A DNA stretch of 64,000 bases from Psychrobacter sp. Pi2-52 (GCF_904846705.1 NZ_CAJHBS010000014.1:1-64000), one strand, 5' to 3'. Positions 24,968 through 35,522 are shown, counted from the first letter of the stretch. A program made the numbers and translations. The notes: generated from the sequence alone by a model not told the origin.

Positions 24968-27298
24968 CTATTTTTCATTTTCTAGGTCTTGTGCTTCAGT
25001 GACGGTCAATGCAGTCATGTTGACAATACCACGTGCTGTCGCTGATGGTGTCAAAATGTGTACCGGCTTATTAGTACCTAATAGGATAGGACCAATAGAA
25101 GCACTGCCAGTCGCTGTTTTAAGCAGGTTGAAAGCGATGTTTGAGGCATCAAGGGTTGGCAAGATAAGCAGGTTCGCTGCACCTTTCAATGGGCTTGATG
25201 GCATATCGTTTAGACGAATATTTTCGTTAAGCGCGGCATCACCTTGCATTTCGCCTTCAAACTCAAAGTCGACATTCATATTGGTTAATAGTTCATGAAC
25301 CTTACGCATTTTGACAGCGCTGGCACGATCTGAAGCACCAAAGTTAGAATGAGACACTAGCGCCACGCGTGGCGTAATACCAAAGCGACGTAGCTGATCC
25401 GTTGCCAAGACAGTCATTTCAGCCAATTGCTCAGCTGTTGGGTCTTCATGGACATAAGTATCAGCGATAAAGATATTACGATCTTGCATGAGTACTGCAT
25501 TCATCGCATAGAAATCATTCATACCTTGTTTTTTGCCAATGACGCTTTCAACGTATTTTAGATGCAATTGGTAATGGCCAAAGGTACCGCATACCATGCC
25601 ATCTGCCGCACCATTTTCAACCAGCAAAGAACCAATCAAAGTCGTCTTACGGCGAACATCACGGCGCGCAAGCTCGATGCTTACACCGCGGCGTTTGTTT
25701 TTCTCATAGTAGCCCTGCCAGTAGTCTTTGTAGCGAGGATCGTCATCAACGTTGACGATGGTAATATTTTCGCCAGCTTTTAGACGTAGGCCTAGCTTTT
25801 TGATATTGGCTTCGATAACTGAAGGACGACCAACCAAGATAGGTTGTGCTAACTTCTCATCAACGACGACTTGCACAGCAAGTAAGATGTTGTTGTCTTC
25901 ACCTTCACAGTACACGATACGTTTTGGATCGGCTTTAGCACGAGCAAAGATTGGCTTCATTACAAACGCTGAGTTATAAACAAACTCAGACAGACGCTGA
26001 CGATAGGCTTGCATGTCATCGATCGGTAACGTGGCAACGCCTGAATCCATCGCTGCTTTGGCAACAGCAGATGCGATTTCAATGATTAGATTTGGCTCTA
26101 GAGGGCCTGGGATTAAGTAATCACGACCAAAACTCTGCATCTTTTCGATGTTTCTAGCGCTGGTAGTTGGCGTAGCTTCGACGTGTGCCATCGCAGCGAT
26201 GGCTTTTACGCAAGCGACTTTCATCTCTTCGTTGACGGTTGTCGCACCAACGTCCAATGCACCGCGGAAGATGTATGGGAAGCATAGTGCGTTGTTTACT
26301 TGGTTTGGATAATCTGAGCGACCAGTTGCCATGATGACGTCTGGACGTACCGCATGTGCCAATTCTGGCATGATTTCAGGTGTTGGGTTGGCAAGTGCAA
26401 AGACAATAGGATCTTTTGCCATACGGCGAACCATATCTTCTGATAGAGTACCTGGCATAGATAGGCCTAGGAACATATCCACATCGTCCATGACTTCTTC
26501 AATAGAAGTGGCCGTGGTATCACGAGCATAACGCTGTTTGGTTTCATCAAGGTTTTCACGACTAGTGCTGATAATGCCGCGTGAATCTGAAACAATAATG
26601 TTGTTTTTATTAACACCAAGTGCGCAAATGATATCTAAGCAAGAAATGGCTGCTGCGCCCGCGCCTGAACAAACAATTTTAATATCTTCGATTTTTTTGC
26701 CAGTAATCAACAAAGCATTTAGCATGGCTGCGGCAACGATGATTGACGTACCATGTTGATCATCATGGAACACAGGAATGTTCATGCGCTCACGTAGTAC
26801 GCGCTCAATTTTGAAACATTCTGGTGCTTTGATGTCTTCTAGGTTGATACCACCAAAGGTAGGCTCAAGCGAGGCAACCGCTTCGATGAATTTGTCTGGA
26901 TCATTTTGAGCAATTTCAATATCAAAAACGTCGATACCTGCGAACTTCTTAAATAGAACGCCTTTACCTTCCATGACTGGCTTCGATGCCAATGGACCGA
27001 TATTACCCAGACCCAATACAGCAGTACCGTTAGTGATAACACCAACTAAGTTGTTACGTGCCGTGTATTTAGACGCAAGTTTTGGATCTCTTTGGATCTC
27101 AAGACAAGGTACAGCAACACCTGGAGAGTAGGCGAGTGCTAAATCACGTTGGTTGGCTAGCTGCTTAGTAGGGGTTACCGAAATTTTACCTGGGCGTGGA
27201 AACTCATGGTAATGTAAGGCAGCTTGTTCAAACTGCTCTTTTTCTGTACTGAGGTTATCCGTATTCGAAGTGGTATCGTCATTCATAATAATTGCCAT
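24968..27298 (-). CDS. maeB: NADP-dependent malic enzyme with C-terminal phosphotransacetylase-like domain
   Basis: MaeB decarboxylates malate to pyruvate with NADP, giving NADPH for biosynthesis. The 776-residue chain matches the bacterial hybrid form: malic N-domain ([23 protein letters not shown]), NAD-binding domain ([38 protein letters not shown]) to about residue 430, then a phosphotransacetylase-like domain (about 435-776, [41 protein letters not shown]) that is regulatory in E. coli. A second start codon at 27286 (MNDDTTSN) is possible. It is transcribed alone, ending in the hairpin at 24795. Confidence 0.95.
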   Translation of the reverse strand: MAIIMNDDTTSNTDNLSTEKEQFEQAALHYHEFPRPGKISVTPTKQLANQRDLALAYSPGVAVPCLEIQRDPKLASKYTARNNLVGVITNGTAVLGLGNIGPLASKPVMEGKGVLFKKFAGIDVFDIEIAQNDPDKFIEAVASLEPTFGGINLEDIKAPECFKIERVLRERMNIPVFHDDQHGTSIIVAAAMLNALLITGKKIEDIKIVCSGAGAAAISCLDIICALGVNKNNIIVSDSRGIISTSRENLDETKQRYARDTTATSIEEVMDDVDMFLGLSMPGTLSEDMVRRMAKDPIVFALANPTPEIMPELAHAVRPDVIMATGRSDYPNQVNNALCFPYIFRGALDVGATTVNEEMKVACVKAIAAMAHVEATPTTSARNIEKMQSFGRDYLIPGPLEPNLIIEIASAVAKAAMDSGVATLPIDDMQAYRQRLSEFVYNSAFVMKPIFARAKADPKRIVYCEGEDNNILLAVQVVVDEKLAQPILVGRPSVIEANIKKLGLRLKAGENITIVNVDDDPRYKDYWQGYYEKNKRRGVSIELARRDVRRKTTLIGSLLVENGAADGMVCGTFGHYQLHLKYVESVIGKKQGMNDFYAMNAVLMQDRNIFIADTYVHEDPTAEQLAEMTVLATDQLRRFGITPRVALVSHSNFGASDRASAVKMRKVHELLTNMNVDFEFEGEMQGDAALNENIRLNDMPSSPLKGAANLLILPTLDASNIAFNLLKTATGSASIGPILLGTNKPVHILTPSATARGIVNMTALTVTEAQDLENEK

Positions 27299-27652
27299 GG
27301 TTGGAATAAATTGGAATAAATTAAATGGTGATAAAAAACAACGTCTAACCCTCCAAAGATCATTGAATGATAATAATTGAAAAGTATAAAGACGTTAAAC
27401 GACTCATGACCATCAGAATCATGGTCGACGATCAAAGATCAGGTCAAAAAAGCAAACTAGCTAAAATATTCATTCTAGCATTATTGCCAATTCACTGCCT
27501 AGTCAACAACGGTGAATTGTGCGAATAATATAATAAAATGATATTCGTTATTTATCTCGTTGATAATGCCAAAAAATGCGGTTAGATATCAACCTTAATT
27601 TCATAATGTTTCAAAATATTACAGAATTGAAAGGTACTAAGACGAGCAACTA
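27299..27652. other. maeB upstream / selO downstream intergenic region
   Basis: This 354-base stretch holds an exact tandem decamer TTGGAATAAA twice at 27301-27320 just before maeB, and an inverted repeat GACCAT-7-ATGGTC at 27408-27426 that could be an operator. The remainder is AT-rich with no clear promoter, and no terminator for selO was found. Confidence 0.4.
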
Positions 27653-27666
27653 CTAAGACGAACAAC
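27635..27666. repeat. 16-bp tandem duplication of the selO 3' end
   Basis: TACTAAGACGAGCAAC (27635-27650) is followed directly by TACTAAGACGAACAAC (27651-27666), 15 of 16 identical. The second copy carries the last codons and stop of selO; the first lies just past the stop and repeats the same SCSS-stop coding sequence one base out of frame. Confidence 0.8.
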
Positions 27667-29134
27667 TAATAGGCATCTGCGGTGTATCAGGCGCAGGCGC
27701 ATTACTATCTAGATCATTAGCGATATCTTGCACGCTATAAGGATTGGCTAATAAACGAAACACTCGATCAACCTCTTCAAACTGACCTTGCTCTGCGGCA
27801 GTAATTGCACGCTGCGCCATGCTATTACGAAGGACGTAGACAGGATTAGTTGTCTGCATATCGTTAACTACCTGCTCAAGTGACAGCTGCTCGATCTGTG
27901 CCAGATAACGTGTTGACCAGTCTTGCCATACTTGTTGCGCATCGCTGCTTAATTCAGTGGTCATAGTAGCCAGTAGCTTTTGCTCATAAGGATGATCTGC
28001 TGGTGCGACCAAACCGAGTAGGGCGCGGAAGCTATTGGTATAGTCGAGCAAGTTGTCTTCTAATAGTGTCAACCATTCAAAGGCCAAGCCGAGGCTTTCT
28101 CTTTGATGCGGTAAGCCAAGCTTGCGGCACAGACCTTGCTGATAATGCTGCATAAAGGTTGCTTCGTAAGGTGCTAGGCAGTCAGATAAAGTCTCACGAG
28201 TGACGCCTTCTAGGCGCATAAAGTGTGGCAGCCAAACGTTTAGATTCCAATGCCCAATAGCAGGCTGATTCTGATAAGCGTAGCGACCCGTATGGTCTGA
28301 GTGATTATTAATCCATGCAGGATTGAAGCGCTCCATAAAGCCAAACGGCCCGAAGTCCAAAGTACTGCCTGTGATAGATAAGTTATCTGTGTTCATGACA
28401 CCGTGAGCAAAGCCAATCAATTGCCAATCAGCAATCATACGAGCCGTACGTTCAACCACTGCGGTCAAGAAAGCTAAGACAGGCGTTTCGCTATCGCGGC
28501 ACTCTGGATAGTAAGTGTCAATCATATAGTCAGTGAACTCACCCAGTACATCAGGGGCAAAGCTGGCAATCCATTCGACATGACCTAAACGAATATGACT
28601 GTCTGCCACACGCATTAGTGCTGCACCTGCTTCGATACGCTCACGGCGCACTCTCGTATCAGATACCACAAACCCCAGAGCGTTAGACGAGGGGATGCCA
28701 AGCTGGGTCAATGCATGACCGCACAGGTACTCGCGAATGGTACTACGTAAGACTGCGCGTCCATCACCCATACGTGAATAGGGTGTCAAGCCAGCACCCT
28801 TAAGATGCAAGTCTTGTGGCTGTCCATCATTATCGAGTACCTGTGCCATGAGCAAACCGCGTCCGTCGCCCAATTGCCCAGCCCACTGTCCAAACTGGTG
28901 ACCAGCATAGGCCATCGATAATGGTTTGAAATCAGCTGGCACGTATTGACCGCCCAATATCTCAACCCAATTGGTCATCAGATCCTCATCGTCGGCCCAG
29001 CTCAACTGCTGTGCAACTTGACTATTGAAGTGACCGGCACGAGGATTGTCTAGTGGTGTCGGTGGCTGCTCATGATAAAGGCGCGTGTCTAGGTTGACGT
29101 AAGTGTTTTGATAACGCATACAGGCCGTTTCCAT
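27653..29134 (-). CDS. selO: Protein adenylyltransferase SelO (YdiU/UPF0061)
   Basis: SelO is a pseudokinase that transfers AMP to Ser/Thr/Tyr of proteins during oxidative stress. The 493-residue protein shows the family landmarks: AYAGHQFGQWAGQLGDGRG, LKGAGLTPYSRMGDGRAVLR, STIREYLCGHALTQLGIPSS, TRVRRERIEAGA, GFAHGVMNTDNLS and the metal-binding LDFGPFGFMERF. It ends in SCSS, the conserved C-terminal cysteine motif that is a selenocysteine motif in animals. The start at 29134 (METACMRYQN) may be replaced by the ATG at 29119, which has GGAAAC nine bases upstream. It appears monocistronic. Confidence 0.95.
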   Translation of the reverse strand: METACMRYQNTYVNLDTRLYHEQPPTPLDNPRAGHFNSQVAQQLSWADDEDLMTNWVEILGGQYVPADFKPLSMAYAGHQFGQWAGQLGDGRGLLMAQVLDNDGQPQDLHLKGAGLTPYSRMGDGRAVLRSTIREYLCGHALTQLGIPSSNALGFVVSDTRVRRERIEAGAALMRVADSHIRLGHVEWIASFAPDVLGEFTDYMIDTYYPECRDSETPVLAFLTAVVERTARMIADWQLIGFAHGVMNTDNLSITGSTLDFGPFGFMERFNPAWINNHSDHTGRYAYQNQPAIGHWNLNVWLPHFMRLEGVTRETLSDCLAPYEATFMQHYQQGLCRKLGLPHQRESLGLAFEWLTLLEDNLLDYTNSFRALLGLVAPADHPYEQKLLATMTTELSSDAQQVWQDWSTRYLAQIEQLSLEQVVNDMQTTNPVYVLRNSMAQRAITAAEQGQFEEVDRVFRLLANPYSVQDIANDLDSNAPAPDTPQMPISCSS

Positions 29135-29454
29135 TAAAATATAAAAGTGAGAATGTCACTATAGCATAGCTCTCATATGACATCGTTGCACTCTGTCCGT
29201 CTCTTGTAATATCTAACCAAAAAATAAATTCCTCGGTCTTTAATTAACTCAATGTGATGAACAAGATTGTTATTACTTTTAGGTTGGAGCTGGCAATGTC
29301 TCAGTCAATGTATTTTATTATTTATTATGATAATAAGGTCATTAGAAGTAGCTAGAATGACATAAACGATAAAGTATAAGCAAAAAAATCCCCCTATCTA
29401 GGACGGATAGGGGGATGGAGAAGCTTCAAAATTATAAAATAAATCAGAGGTTAA
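29135..29454. other. Intergenic region with the desaturase terminator
   Basis: Apart from the terminator at 29382-29416 next to the desaturase stop, this AT-rich gap shows nothing I can assign. It should contain the selO promoter near its right end. Confidence 0.4.
29382..29416 (-). terminator. Terminator of the fatty acid desaturase gene
   Basis: ATCCCCCTATC (29388-29398) pairs with GATAGGGGGAT (29406-29416); on the minus strand the stem is followed by seven T (complement of 29382-29388). Confidence 0.9.
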
Positions 29455-30858
29455 TTAAGCCGCTTTTTCGTTCGCGCCAATAGAGCGGAAAGCAGTTTTT
29501 AGATTGCTGTTATGCTCAAGGATTTTCTGTTCAATTTTCGCATAATCATGCTTTAGCTTATCATCAACTTCACGTAAGCGATCAGCACATTCTATTTTTT
29601 TCATTTCAATAGTTTGAGCTTTCAGTGATTGCCATTCTTCGACAGTTTGTTTAAATGCATCGTATTCAAACTTAATGCGGTCTTGGAAGCTCTTCATCGC
29701 ATGAGGAAGATCAAGCCCAGTGCTTGTGGCTGTATCGATCTGCTGTTGTGCTGCTTTGAACTGCATTTGCACTTCGGCATGCTTAATAGTCGTATCATCA
29801 ACAGTACGCAAATCCGTCGTTAAACCGATTTTTGATAAACCAGCAATCAACCATTTTGTTGGATCATATTGCCACCATTTCACACCATTACGATAATCAT
29901 ACTGGAAGAAATGATGATAGTTATGATAACCCTCGCCCCACGTAAAGATAGCTAAGAAAAAGTTATCACGAGCACTATTAGTATCCGTATAAGGACGTGT
30001 ACCAAACATATGACATAGCGAATTGATGAAGAAGGTGAAGTGATGAGTTAATACCAAGCGCAGCAAACCAGCGATCAGTAAAGTACCCCAAACATCACCA
30101 ATGAGCCAACCAATAGCAGCAACCATACCAACATTCATGGCAACTACCCACAAACCATAATATTTATGCTGAATCTGTAAGACTCTGTCTTTGGTCAAAT
30201 CAGGAATGTTTTTATAATCAAATTTACCGCTAGGGTAGTTGCGTAGCATCCAACCAATATGGCTGAACCAAAAACCACGCTGTGCTGAATATGGATCGTC
30301 CAAACGATCATCTACATGACGATGGTGAGTACGATGTCCAGAAACCCAATCAAACGCTGAGCCTTGTACGGCTAAGGTTGAACCTAACAATAAAAAGTTT
30401 TTGACAATAGGGTGCGCTTTGTAAGCACGGTGCGATAGCAGACGATGGTAACCCGCCGTGATACTGATACCTGTCCATACCATAAAGGCACCAAACACAC
30501 CCCAAACAGGAGCGCTAACTTCATGAGTCCATAGATACCATGGCGTAATCACAGCAGCAGCAATTGGCGTCGCTACTAAAATAGCCGCTGGAATCCAGTT
30601 AATTGGTGCTTTGGTAAATTCAAACTCACGCATATCAATGCTTTGCTCTTGCGCAGAAAGATCCGCTTGCTCAGAAGCTTTCGCATAATTGCGTTTTGCA
30701 ACAGGCTGCTCATCAAGCGCCATTTGCGCTTTTTTCTCATCGAAACGAGTTTTAAAACGCGTTACTTGAGTGCTGGCGGTCTTTACAAGCGTATCACCAG
30801 ATTTGATAGCGAAACGTAAGCCTTTAAGCGGTAAGCCAAGTGCTTTTTTTGCAATCAT
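29455..30858 (-). CDS. Membrane fatty acid (acyl-CoA/acyl-lipid) desaturase
   Basis: This di-iron desaturase inserts a cis double bond, probably delta-9, into acyl chains and so keeps membranes fluid in the cold. The three histidine boxes are HRLLSH (138-143), HRTHH (175-179) and HNYHH (312-316), with GEGYHNYHHFFQYDYRNG typical of stearoyl-CoA desaturases. Four membrane helices surround them (about 88-135 and 235-280). At 467 residues it is longer than usual: about 80 polar residues precede the first helix, and about 110 charged residues after 355 look like a coiled coil. The ribosome site TTAGGGAT supports the start. It is followed by its own terminator. Confidence 0.92.
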   Translation of the reverse strand: MIAKKALGLPLKGLRFAIKSGDTLVKTASTQVTRFKTRFDEKKAQMALDEQPVAKRNYAKASEQADLSAQEQSIDMREFEFTKAPINWIPAAILVATPIAAAVITPWYLWTHEVSAPVWGVFGAFMVWTGISITAGYHRLLSHRAYKAHPIVKNFLLLGSTLAVQGSAFDWVSGHRTHHRHVDDRLDDPYSAQRGFWFSHIGWMLRNYPSGKFDYKNIPDLTKDRVLQIQHKYYGLWVVAMNVGMVAAIGWLIGDVWGTLLIAGLLRLVLTHHFTFFINSLCHMFGTRPYTDTNSARDNFFLAIFTWGEGYHNYHHFFQYDYRNGVKWWQYDPTKWLIAGLSKIGLTTDLRTVDDTTIKHAEVQMQFKAAQQQIDTATSTGLDLPHAMKSFQDRIKFEYDAFKQTVEEWQSLKAQTIEMKKIECADRLREVDDKLKHDYAKIEQKILEHNSNLKTAFRSIGANEKAA

Positions 30859-31104
30859 ATAATATCCCTAACGGTATTAATTTAAGCCACCATAGTACCT
30901 TAAAAAGCGTGTAAAGTGAACACTTATACACTATAAAAATATTGCTAAATAACAATAACTTGTATGGATTATAGAATGTATTGATCAAAAATACGAGTGA
31001 CTTATCAGACATGAAGGAGAAGTGTAACAAGAAGGGTAGATATGTAGGAAAGAATGCGTTTATCGAAAAAATGATTAAATATCAAAAAAGTACGGATAAC
31101 TCGG

Positions 31105-31833
31105 TCAAGGCAACAGCAAATGACTTGGAAAATCCGTAATGATGACATCAGTCTCCCATTTGATGAGCTGCTCAATGGTGGGAATATCATTAACCGTCCA
31201 AGCACTTACGGGCAATCCATAACGGTGGCTATGCTTGATGACGGCTTGGGTCAAAAGCGGATAATGAATGCCCAGTTGAATACAGCCGAGTTGCAATGCG
31301 GTATTGGTCGCGCTTGCCAACGCTTCTGGCGTACGAATAAGCAAGCCGCGAGGCATATGAGATAATAGTTTGTGACGTTGCAAACGGTTGTGTAACTCGA
31401 CATCGAAGCTCGTCAATACAACTGGTAAGCTGGCAAGAGGTGTATCAATAAATGCCTGCCGAAGCGCTGCAATCAACACCGTGTAGTTGGTACGGCTATG
31501 CGTCTTAATTTCAAGCTCAATAACGTTAAACCCGCTAAGCGCAGGTGCCATGCTCGCCAATGTCATAATAGGTTGACCAAACTGCAACTGGCATTGAATC
31601 TCTGTCAGTTTTAACTGGTCAATACGTGATTGCCGACCGCACATACGCTCTAGATCGTCATCGTGGAATACAATTAAGTGACCATCAGCGTTTAGTTGTA
31701 TATCAAACTCTACGCCTGCTAAACCTCTTGACTTAAGATTTTGAGAGTATTGAAAGCCTGAAAAGGTATTTTCTAACGCTTCACCGCGTGCGCCTCGATG
31801 ACCTAGTAATAACGTATCTCTAAAATTTATCAT
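31105..31833 (-). CDS. ugpQ: Cytoplasmic glycerophosphodiester phosphodiesterase (UgpQ-like)
   Basis: GDPD enzymes hydrolyse glycerophosphodiesters from phospholipid turnover to glycerol-3-phosphate and an alcohol. The motif order is complete: LGHRGARGEALENT (catalytic His and Glu), VEFDIQLNADGHLIVFHDDDLERMCG (metal and acid residues), LEIKTHS, and the C-terminal SAWTVND and DVIITDFP. No signal peptide is present, matching the cytoplasmic UgpQ type. The ATG at 31833 (MINFRDTLL) is chosen; the longer frame to 31842 begins with TTG. Length 242 residues is normal. Confidence 0.92.
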   Translation of the reverse strand: MINFRDTLLLGHRGARGEALENTFSGFQYSQNLKSRGLAGVEFDIQLNADGHLIVFHDDDLERMCGRQSRIDQLKLTEIQCQLQFGQPIMTLASMAPALSGFNVIELEIKTHSRTNYTVLIAALRQAFIDTPLASLPVVLTSFDVELHNRLQRHKLLSHMPRGLLIRTPEALASATNTALQLGCIQLGIHYPLLTQAVIKHSHRYGLPVSAWTVNDIPTIEQLIKWETDVIITDFPSHLLLP

Positions 31834-31945
31834 ATGCACCAATTATCGATGATTTTTATGCCCAATCATATAGCGTCATATCAACGACGTCTAACAAAAA
31901 CTGCGATGCAATCCGTACTTTTTTAAATATGACTTTTTAGAGTCC

Positions 31946-31990
31946 AAACCTGCGAATGTTTGTTATGTTTTTGCAACCAAACGCAGGTTT
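31946..31990. repeat. Inverted repeat in the ugpQ/lipoprotein divergent region
   Basis: AAACCTGCG (31946-31954) and CGCAGGTTT (31982-31990) are perfect inverted copies 27 bases apart. It could be an operator for one of the divergent genes or a transcript hairpin. The rest of 31834-32163 shows no other clear signal. Confidence 0.4.
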
Positions 31991-32163
31991 TACCCATAAT
32001 GAGGGGCGCTATTTGTATATCCATGGGCTACACTAATGACCATTTGATTTAAACACCGTATAATGATGTGGTTTTCATATCTGTAGCAGCTAGCGTTGCA
32101 TTTGAATGTTGAACACTGTCAGTCAGTGGCGGTACGAACCTGTAAATTGGGAGTAGAGTTAGT

Positions 32164-33102
32164 ATGAGCGTAGCAAATATAAGTTTGAGCAAGTGGCATA
32201 AAGTTGCTGGGATTGGATTGGTATGTGGTTTAGCGCTTGCAGGCTGTGATCGCTCAGATAAAGAAGACACTCCTGAGCAGGCAGAGCTAACGGAACAAGA
32301 GACGGTCGATGCTGAAAATAGCGTTGCGCCTGCGATCAGCTGTGATGATCCTATGGTGCAAGATCGCCTTAAGTCAGCTCTGAAAAATACGCTCAACCAA
32401 CAAGCACAGTCATTGGCTGCCAATTATGCAAATGATGCTGAAATCAGTTTAGCAAATGGTGTGGTTAGCGAAAAAACCAATGGCGTTGTCATTGATGTCC
32501 AAAACGCTGCCATCTTGCAACAAGCCAATGAAAACGGCATGACCACTTGCCAAGCAAGTGTCAGCATGACGCTACCAAGTGAAGACTTGTATCAAGCCAG
32601 TCAGGTACAAGCGGCCAATAATCAGCCAAGCTTACAATCACGTTTAGCGCAAGATAATATCCGTATCAATAACAATATGCTCGTTGATGACGCTTTCACT
32701 TACATCGTTGGTACTCAAGGCGGTCAAGTGCGTACGCGTATTGCGGGTCAGCCTGCTTTGATTACTGTGGTTGCAGATGTAATGGCAGGTTCTGTATTTA
32801 AAACTGCAATGGATGAGCAACGCGCCCAACGTGCTGCTGAGCGCCGTGCAACACAGAACAACGATACGACTCAAACAGCGCCAATTCGTCAGCCAAGAAC
32901 CGTAACGCCAGTTGAGCCAATTCGTCCAACTGAGCCTACGCCGCCACCAACCATCAACAAACCTGCTGAAAGTCAGAACAGTTCGACTGCAAACACCCAA
33001 GCAGCTGCTGCCGAGCCTAGCAAGCCTGCAACACCAAAAGCCGTACCTAAAGATGAAACCATCGATATGGTCATCATTGAAGACAACAGCGCGACTTATT
33101 AA
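32164..33102 (+). CDS. Lipoprotein of unknown function
   Basis: I do not recognise a characterised family. The N-terminus is a lipoprotein signal (to LALAGC, cysteine at about 23), so the mature protein is lipid-anchored. A globular core (about 55-215) has two cysteines (ISCDDPMVQDRL and TTCQASVSMTL) that could form a disulfide, with the tracts LKSALKNTLNQQAQSLAANY and DAFTYIVGTQGGQVRTRI. From about 222 the chain becomes low-complexity, rich in Arg/Ala then Pro, Thr, Gln and Ala, as in linkers or peptidoglycan-spanning tails. It is monocistronic with its own terminator. Ribosome site GGGAG is well placed. Confidence 0.8.
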   Translation: MSVANISLSKWHKVAGIGLVCGLALAGCDRSDKEDTPEQAELTEQETVDAENSVAPAISCDDPMVQDRLKSALKNTLNQQAQSLAANYANDAEISLANGVVSEKTNGVVIDVQNAAILQQANENGMTTCQASVSMTLPSEDLYQASQVQAANNQPSLQSRLAQDNIRINNNMLVDDAFTYIVGTQGGQVRTRIAGQPALITVVADVMAGSVFKTAMDEQRAQRAAERRATQNNDTTQTAPIRQPRTVTPVEPIRPTEPTPPPTINKPAESQNSSTANTQAAAAEPSKPATPKAVPKDETIDMVIIEDNSATY

Positions 33103-33165
33103 TTTGTCATTGTAATAAGAGGTAGTGGTTTCCAATAGAGCGAATTGTTATCGCTGAGTAATAAA

Positions 33166-33198
33166 AGCCCCGCAACAATCATGTCGCGGGGTTTTTTG
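33166..33198 (+). terminator. Terminator of the lipoprotein gene
   Basis: CCCCGC (33168-33173) pairs with GCGGGG (33186-33191), followed by six T. Upstream AAAA lets it work for the convergent adenosyltransferase gene as well. Confidence 0.85.
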
Positions 33199-33233
33199 TG
33201 TTCAAATATTTATTGTTAAATACTTAGTTTGTA

Positions 33234-33830
33234 TTACTGACTGTCAGTGAACGTATTCAAGGCTTGACTGTCCCATAATACCTCAGAGACTTTTTCTGGA
33301 TCTGTACAGAAGCGTGCAGCAACAAACAGCCAATCGGATAAGCGGTTGATAAAGCTGACGGCAGTACTGCGAATCGCTTGTGGACGCTGCTGTTGCAATA
33401 TCACGGCTTGACGTTCAGCGCGGCGACATACACTACGCGCCACGTGTAATTGACTCACCAATATAGAACCTGTTGGCAGAATAAAGTCTTTCAGCGGTGG
33501 CAATGTGGCATTCATCATATCTATTTGCTGCTCTAACCATTCAATATGAGTGGCATTAACCCCTTCATACTCTGGCATGGCAAGCTCGCCGCCTATATTG
33601 AACAACAAGTGCTGAATGATGACCAAAGCCTCAGAGAACTCTTTCTCTATAGATTGCCCTTTATTGTGTTTTAGTTGCGCACGTACCAAGCCAATATGCG
33701 AGTTGAGCTCGTCGATGTCACCCATGACGCTAAATAGATCGTCCGCTTTACTAAGGCGGCTGCCATCAGCCATACCAGTGCTGCCGTCATCTCCAGTACG
33801 TGTGTATATTTTGCTTAAGCGATTGCCCAT
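33234..33830 (-). CDS. Cob(I)alamin adenosyltransferase, PduO type
   Basis: PduO-type ATR enzymes transfer adenosyl from ATP to cob(I)alamin to make coenzyme B12. The 198-residue protein has the N-terminal ATP-binding KIYTRTGDDGSTGMADG, the GDIDELNSHIGLVRA helix, and the conserved C-terminal VCRRAERQAV and INRLSDWLFVAARF segments. No riboswitch or other B12 gene is nearby. It is divergent from cysS with a 230-base gap that shows no clear operator. Confidence 0.93.
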   Translation of the reverse strand: MGNRLSKIYTRTGDDGSTGMADGSRLSKADDLFSVMGDIDELNSHIGLVRAQLKHNKGQSIEKEFSEALVIIQHLLFNIGGELAMPEYEGVNATHIEWLEQQIDMMNATLPPLKDFILPTGSILVSQLHVARSVCRRAERQAVILQQQRPQAIRSTAVSFINRLSDWLFVAARFCTDPEKVSEVLWDSQALNTFTDSQ

Positions 33831-34061
33831 CTTTACATCCTTAACGGTTTTTATGATTGAATAGCGTTAGTTGCACGCTCATTGTAGTATTTTACGCCTG
33901 TTTTCGCTAAGATAATGGGTTACGTTTTATATCACGACGTTTTTTGGTCTGAATTTTTATTTTTTTGATTTATAGTCACAGTCATTGGTATTGCTTATTC
34001 ATACACGGCGGCTGAGATTTCCCATTTCTTTATTTTATTTACGTTACAAGGCTTTTTTACT

Positions 34062-35522
34062 ATGACCACACCACTTGCAGATGCGATGTCCCAACTTGCC
34101 ATTTACGATTCATTGACTGGCAGCAAGCGTCAGTTTGTACCACTCAAAGCAGGGCAGGTTGGTATGTATGTGTGCGGCATGACCGTTTATGACTATTGTC
34201 ATATTGGTCATGCGCGAGTGATGGTCGGTTTTGATATGGCCGTTCGTTGGTTGGCACGTTTGGGTTACGACGTGAATTACGTACGTAATATCACTGATAT
34301 CGATGATAAAATCATTGCCCGTGCCGCTGAAAACGGTGAAGAGATTGGTACATTGACGCAGCGTTTTATTGAAGCGATGCATGAAGACGCGACTGCGCTT
34401 GGTTGCGAGATGCCAAATGCTGAGCCACGTGCGACCGATCATATCGATGATATGCAGGATATGATTGAGACGTTAGTCACTGGCAACTATGCGTATGCAG
34501 GCGACAACGGTGACGTCTACTATGCTGTTGATAGCTTTGACGGTTATGGTAAATTATCTAAGCGTAATCTGGAGGATATGCAGGCAGGTTCGCGAGTCGA
34601 AGTTGAAAATGATAAACGCAATCCATTTGACTTTGTACTATGGAAAGCGGCAAAACCTGACGAGCCGCAGTGGGCATCACCATGGGGTCAAGGGCGTCCA
34701 GGCTGGCATATTGAATGTTCAGCGATGTCGACTAAGTGCTTAGGTAGTACCTTTGATATTCATGGCGGTGGTCATGACTTACAGTTCCCGCATCACGAGA
34801 ACGAAATAGCACAGTCTGAGGCAGCAACTGGTTGTGAGTATGCACGCAACTGGATGCATGTTGGTTTTATCAATGTCGATGGCGAAAAAATGTCTAAATC
34901 ATTGGGCAACTTTTTTACCATTCGCGATGTCATGGCAAAGTACTTGCCCGAAACGGTGCGTTTTTTCTTATTATCGAGCCATTATCGCAGCCAAGTTAAC
35001 TTCTCTGATAGTGCCTTAGATGAAGCGCATAATAGCCTAAGTAGACTATTTAATGCACTAAAATTGGCTGAGCAGCAAAAAGGACAGTCAATCATAATCA
35101 ACGAAGACTTAGTGGCTGAAACTTACAATAGCGCGGTTGGACAAGACTTCATAAAGGCGATGAATGACGACTTCAATAGCTCGACGGCTATTAGCATCTT
35201 ATTTGGATTGGCTCGCGATATCAATAAAGCCATTAAAGCGGAAGACGTTGATACCGCATGGCAATTAGCCCAGCAACTAAAAGCATTGGCGCAAGTATTA
35301 AATATTTTACAGCAGCCAGTGCAGCAGTTTTTGCAAGCAGTGATTGGTGATCAGGCAGAAGATGGTCTAACGGATGCGGTTATTGATAATTTAATTATCG
35401 AACGTGCAGAGTCTAAAGCCAACAAAAACTTTGCTCGTGCTGATGAGATACGTGAGCAACTAAAAGAGGCGGGTATTGAGCTCGAAGATAGCCGTGCTGG
35501 CACCACATGGCGCCGCGCTTAG
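34062..35522 (+). CDS. cysS: Cysteinyl-tRNA synthetase
   Basis: The enzyme charges tRNA-Cys. The 486-residue protein has the class I signatures HIGH ([16 protein letters not shown]) and KMSKS ([12 protein letters not shown]), the zinc-binding cysteines and histidine ([39 protein letters not shown]), and an anticodon-binding C-terminus ending in [12 protein letters not shown]. Length and order are normal. It is followed by a terminator and then the MscS-type channel gene. Confidence 0.97.
   Translation: MTTPLADAMSQLAIYDSLTGSKRQFVPLKAGQVGMYVCGMTVYDYCHIGHARVMVGFDMAVRWLARLGYDVNYVRNITDIDDKIIARAAENGEEIGTLTQRFIEAMHEDATALGCEMPNAEPRATDHIDDMQDMIETLVTGNYAYAGDNGDVYYAVDSFDGYGKLSKRNLEDMQAGSRVEVENDKRNPFDFVLWKAAKPDEPQWASPWGQGRPGWHIECSAMSTKCLGSTFDIHGGGHDLQFPHHENEIAQSEAATGCEYARNWMHVGFINVDGEKMSKSLGNFFTIRDVMAKYLPETVRFFLLSSHYRSQVNFSDSALDEAHNSLSRLFNALKLAEQQKGQSIIINEDLVAETYNSAVGQDFIKAMNDDFNSSTAISILFGLARDINKAIKAEDVDTAWQLAQQLKALAQVLNILQQPVQQFLQAVIGDQAEDGLTDAVIDNLIIERAESKANKNFARADEIREQLKEAGIELEDSRAGTTWRRA

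Noticed and set aside
33831-34061. Gap before the cobalamin adenosyltransferase considered for a B12 riboswitch
   Set aside because: The B12 box consensus is absent.
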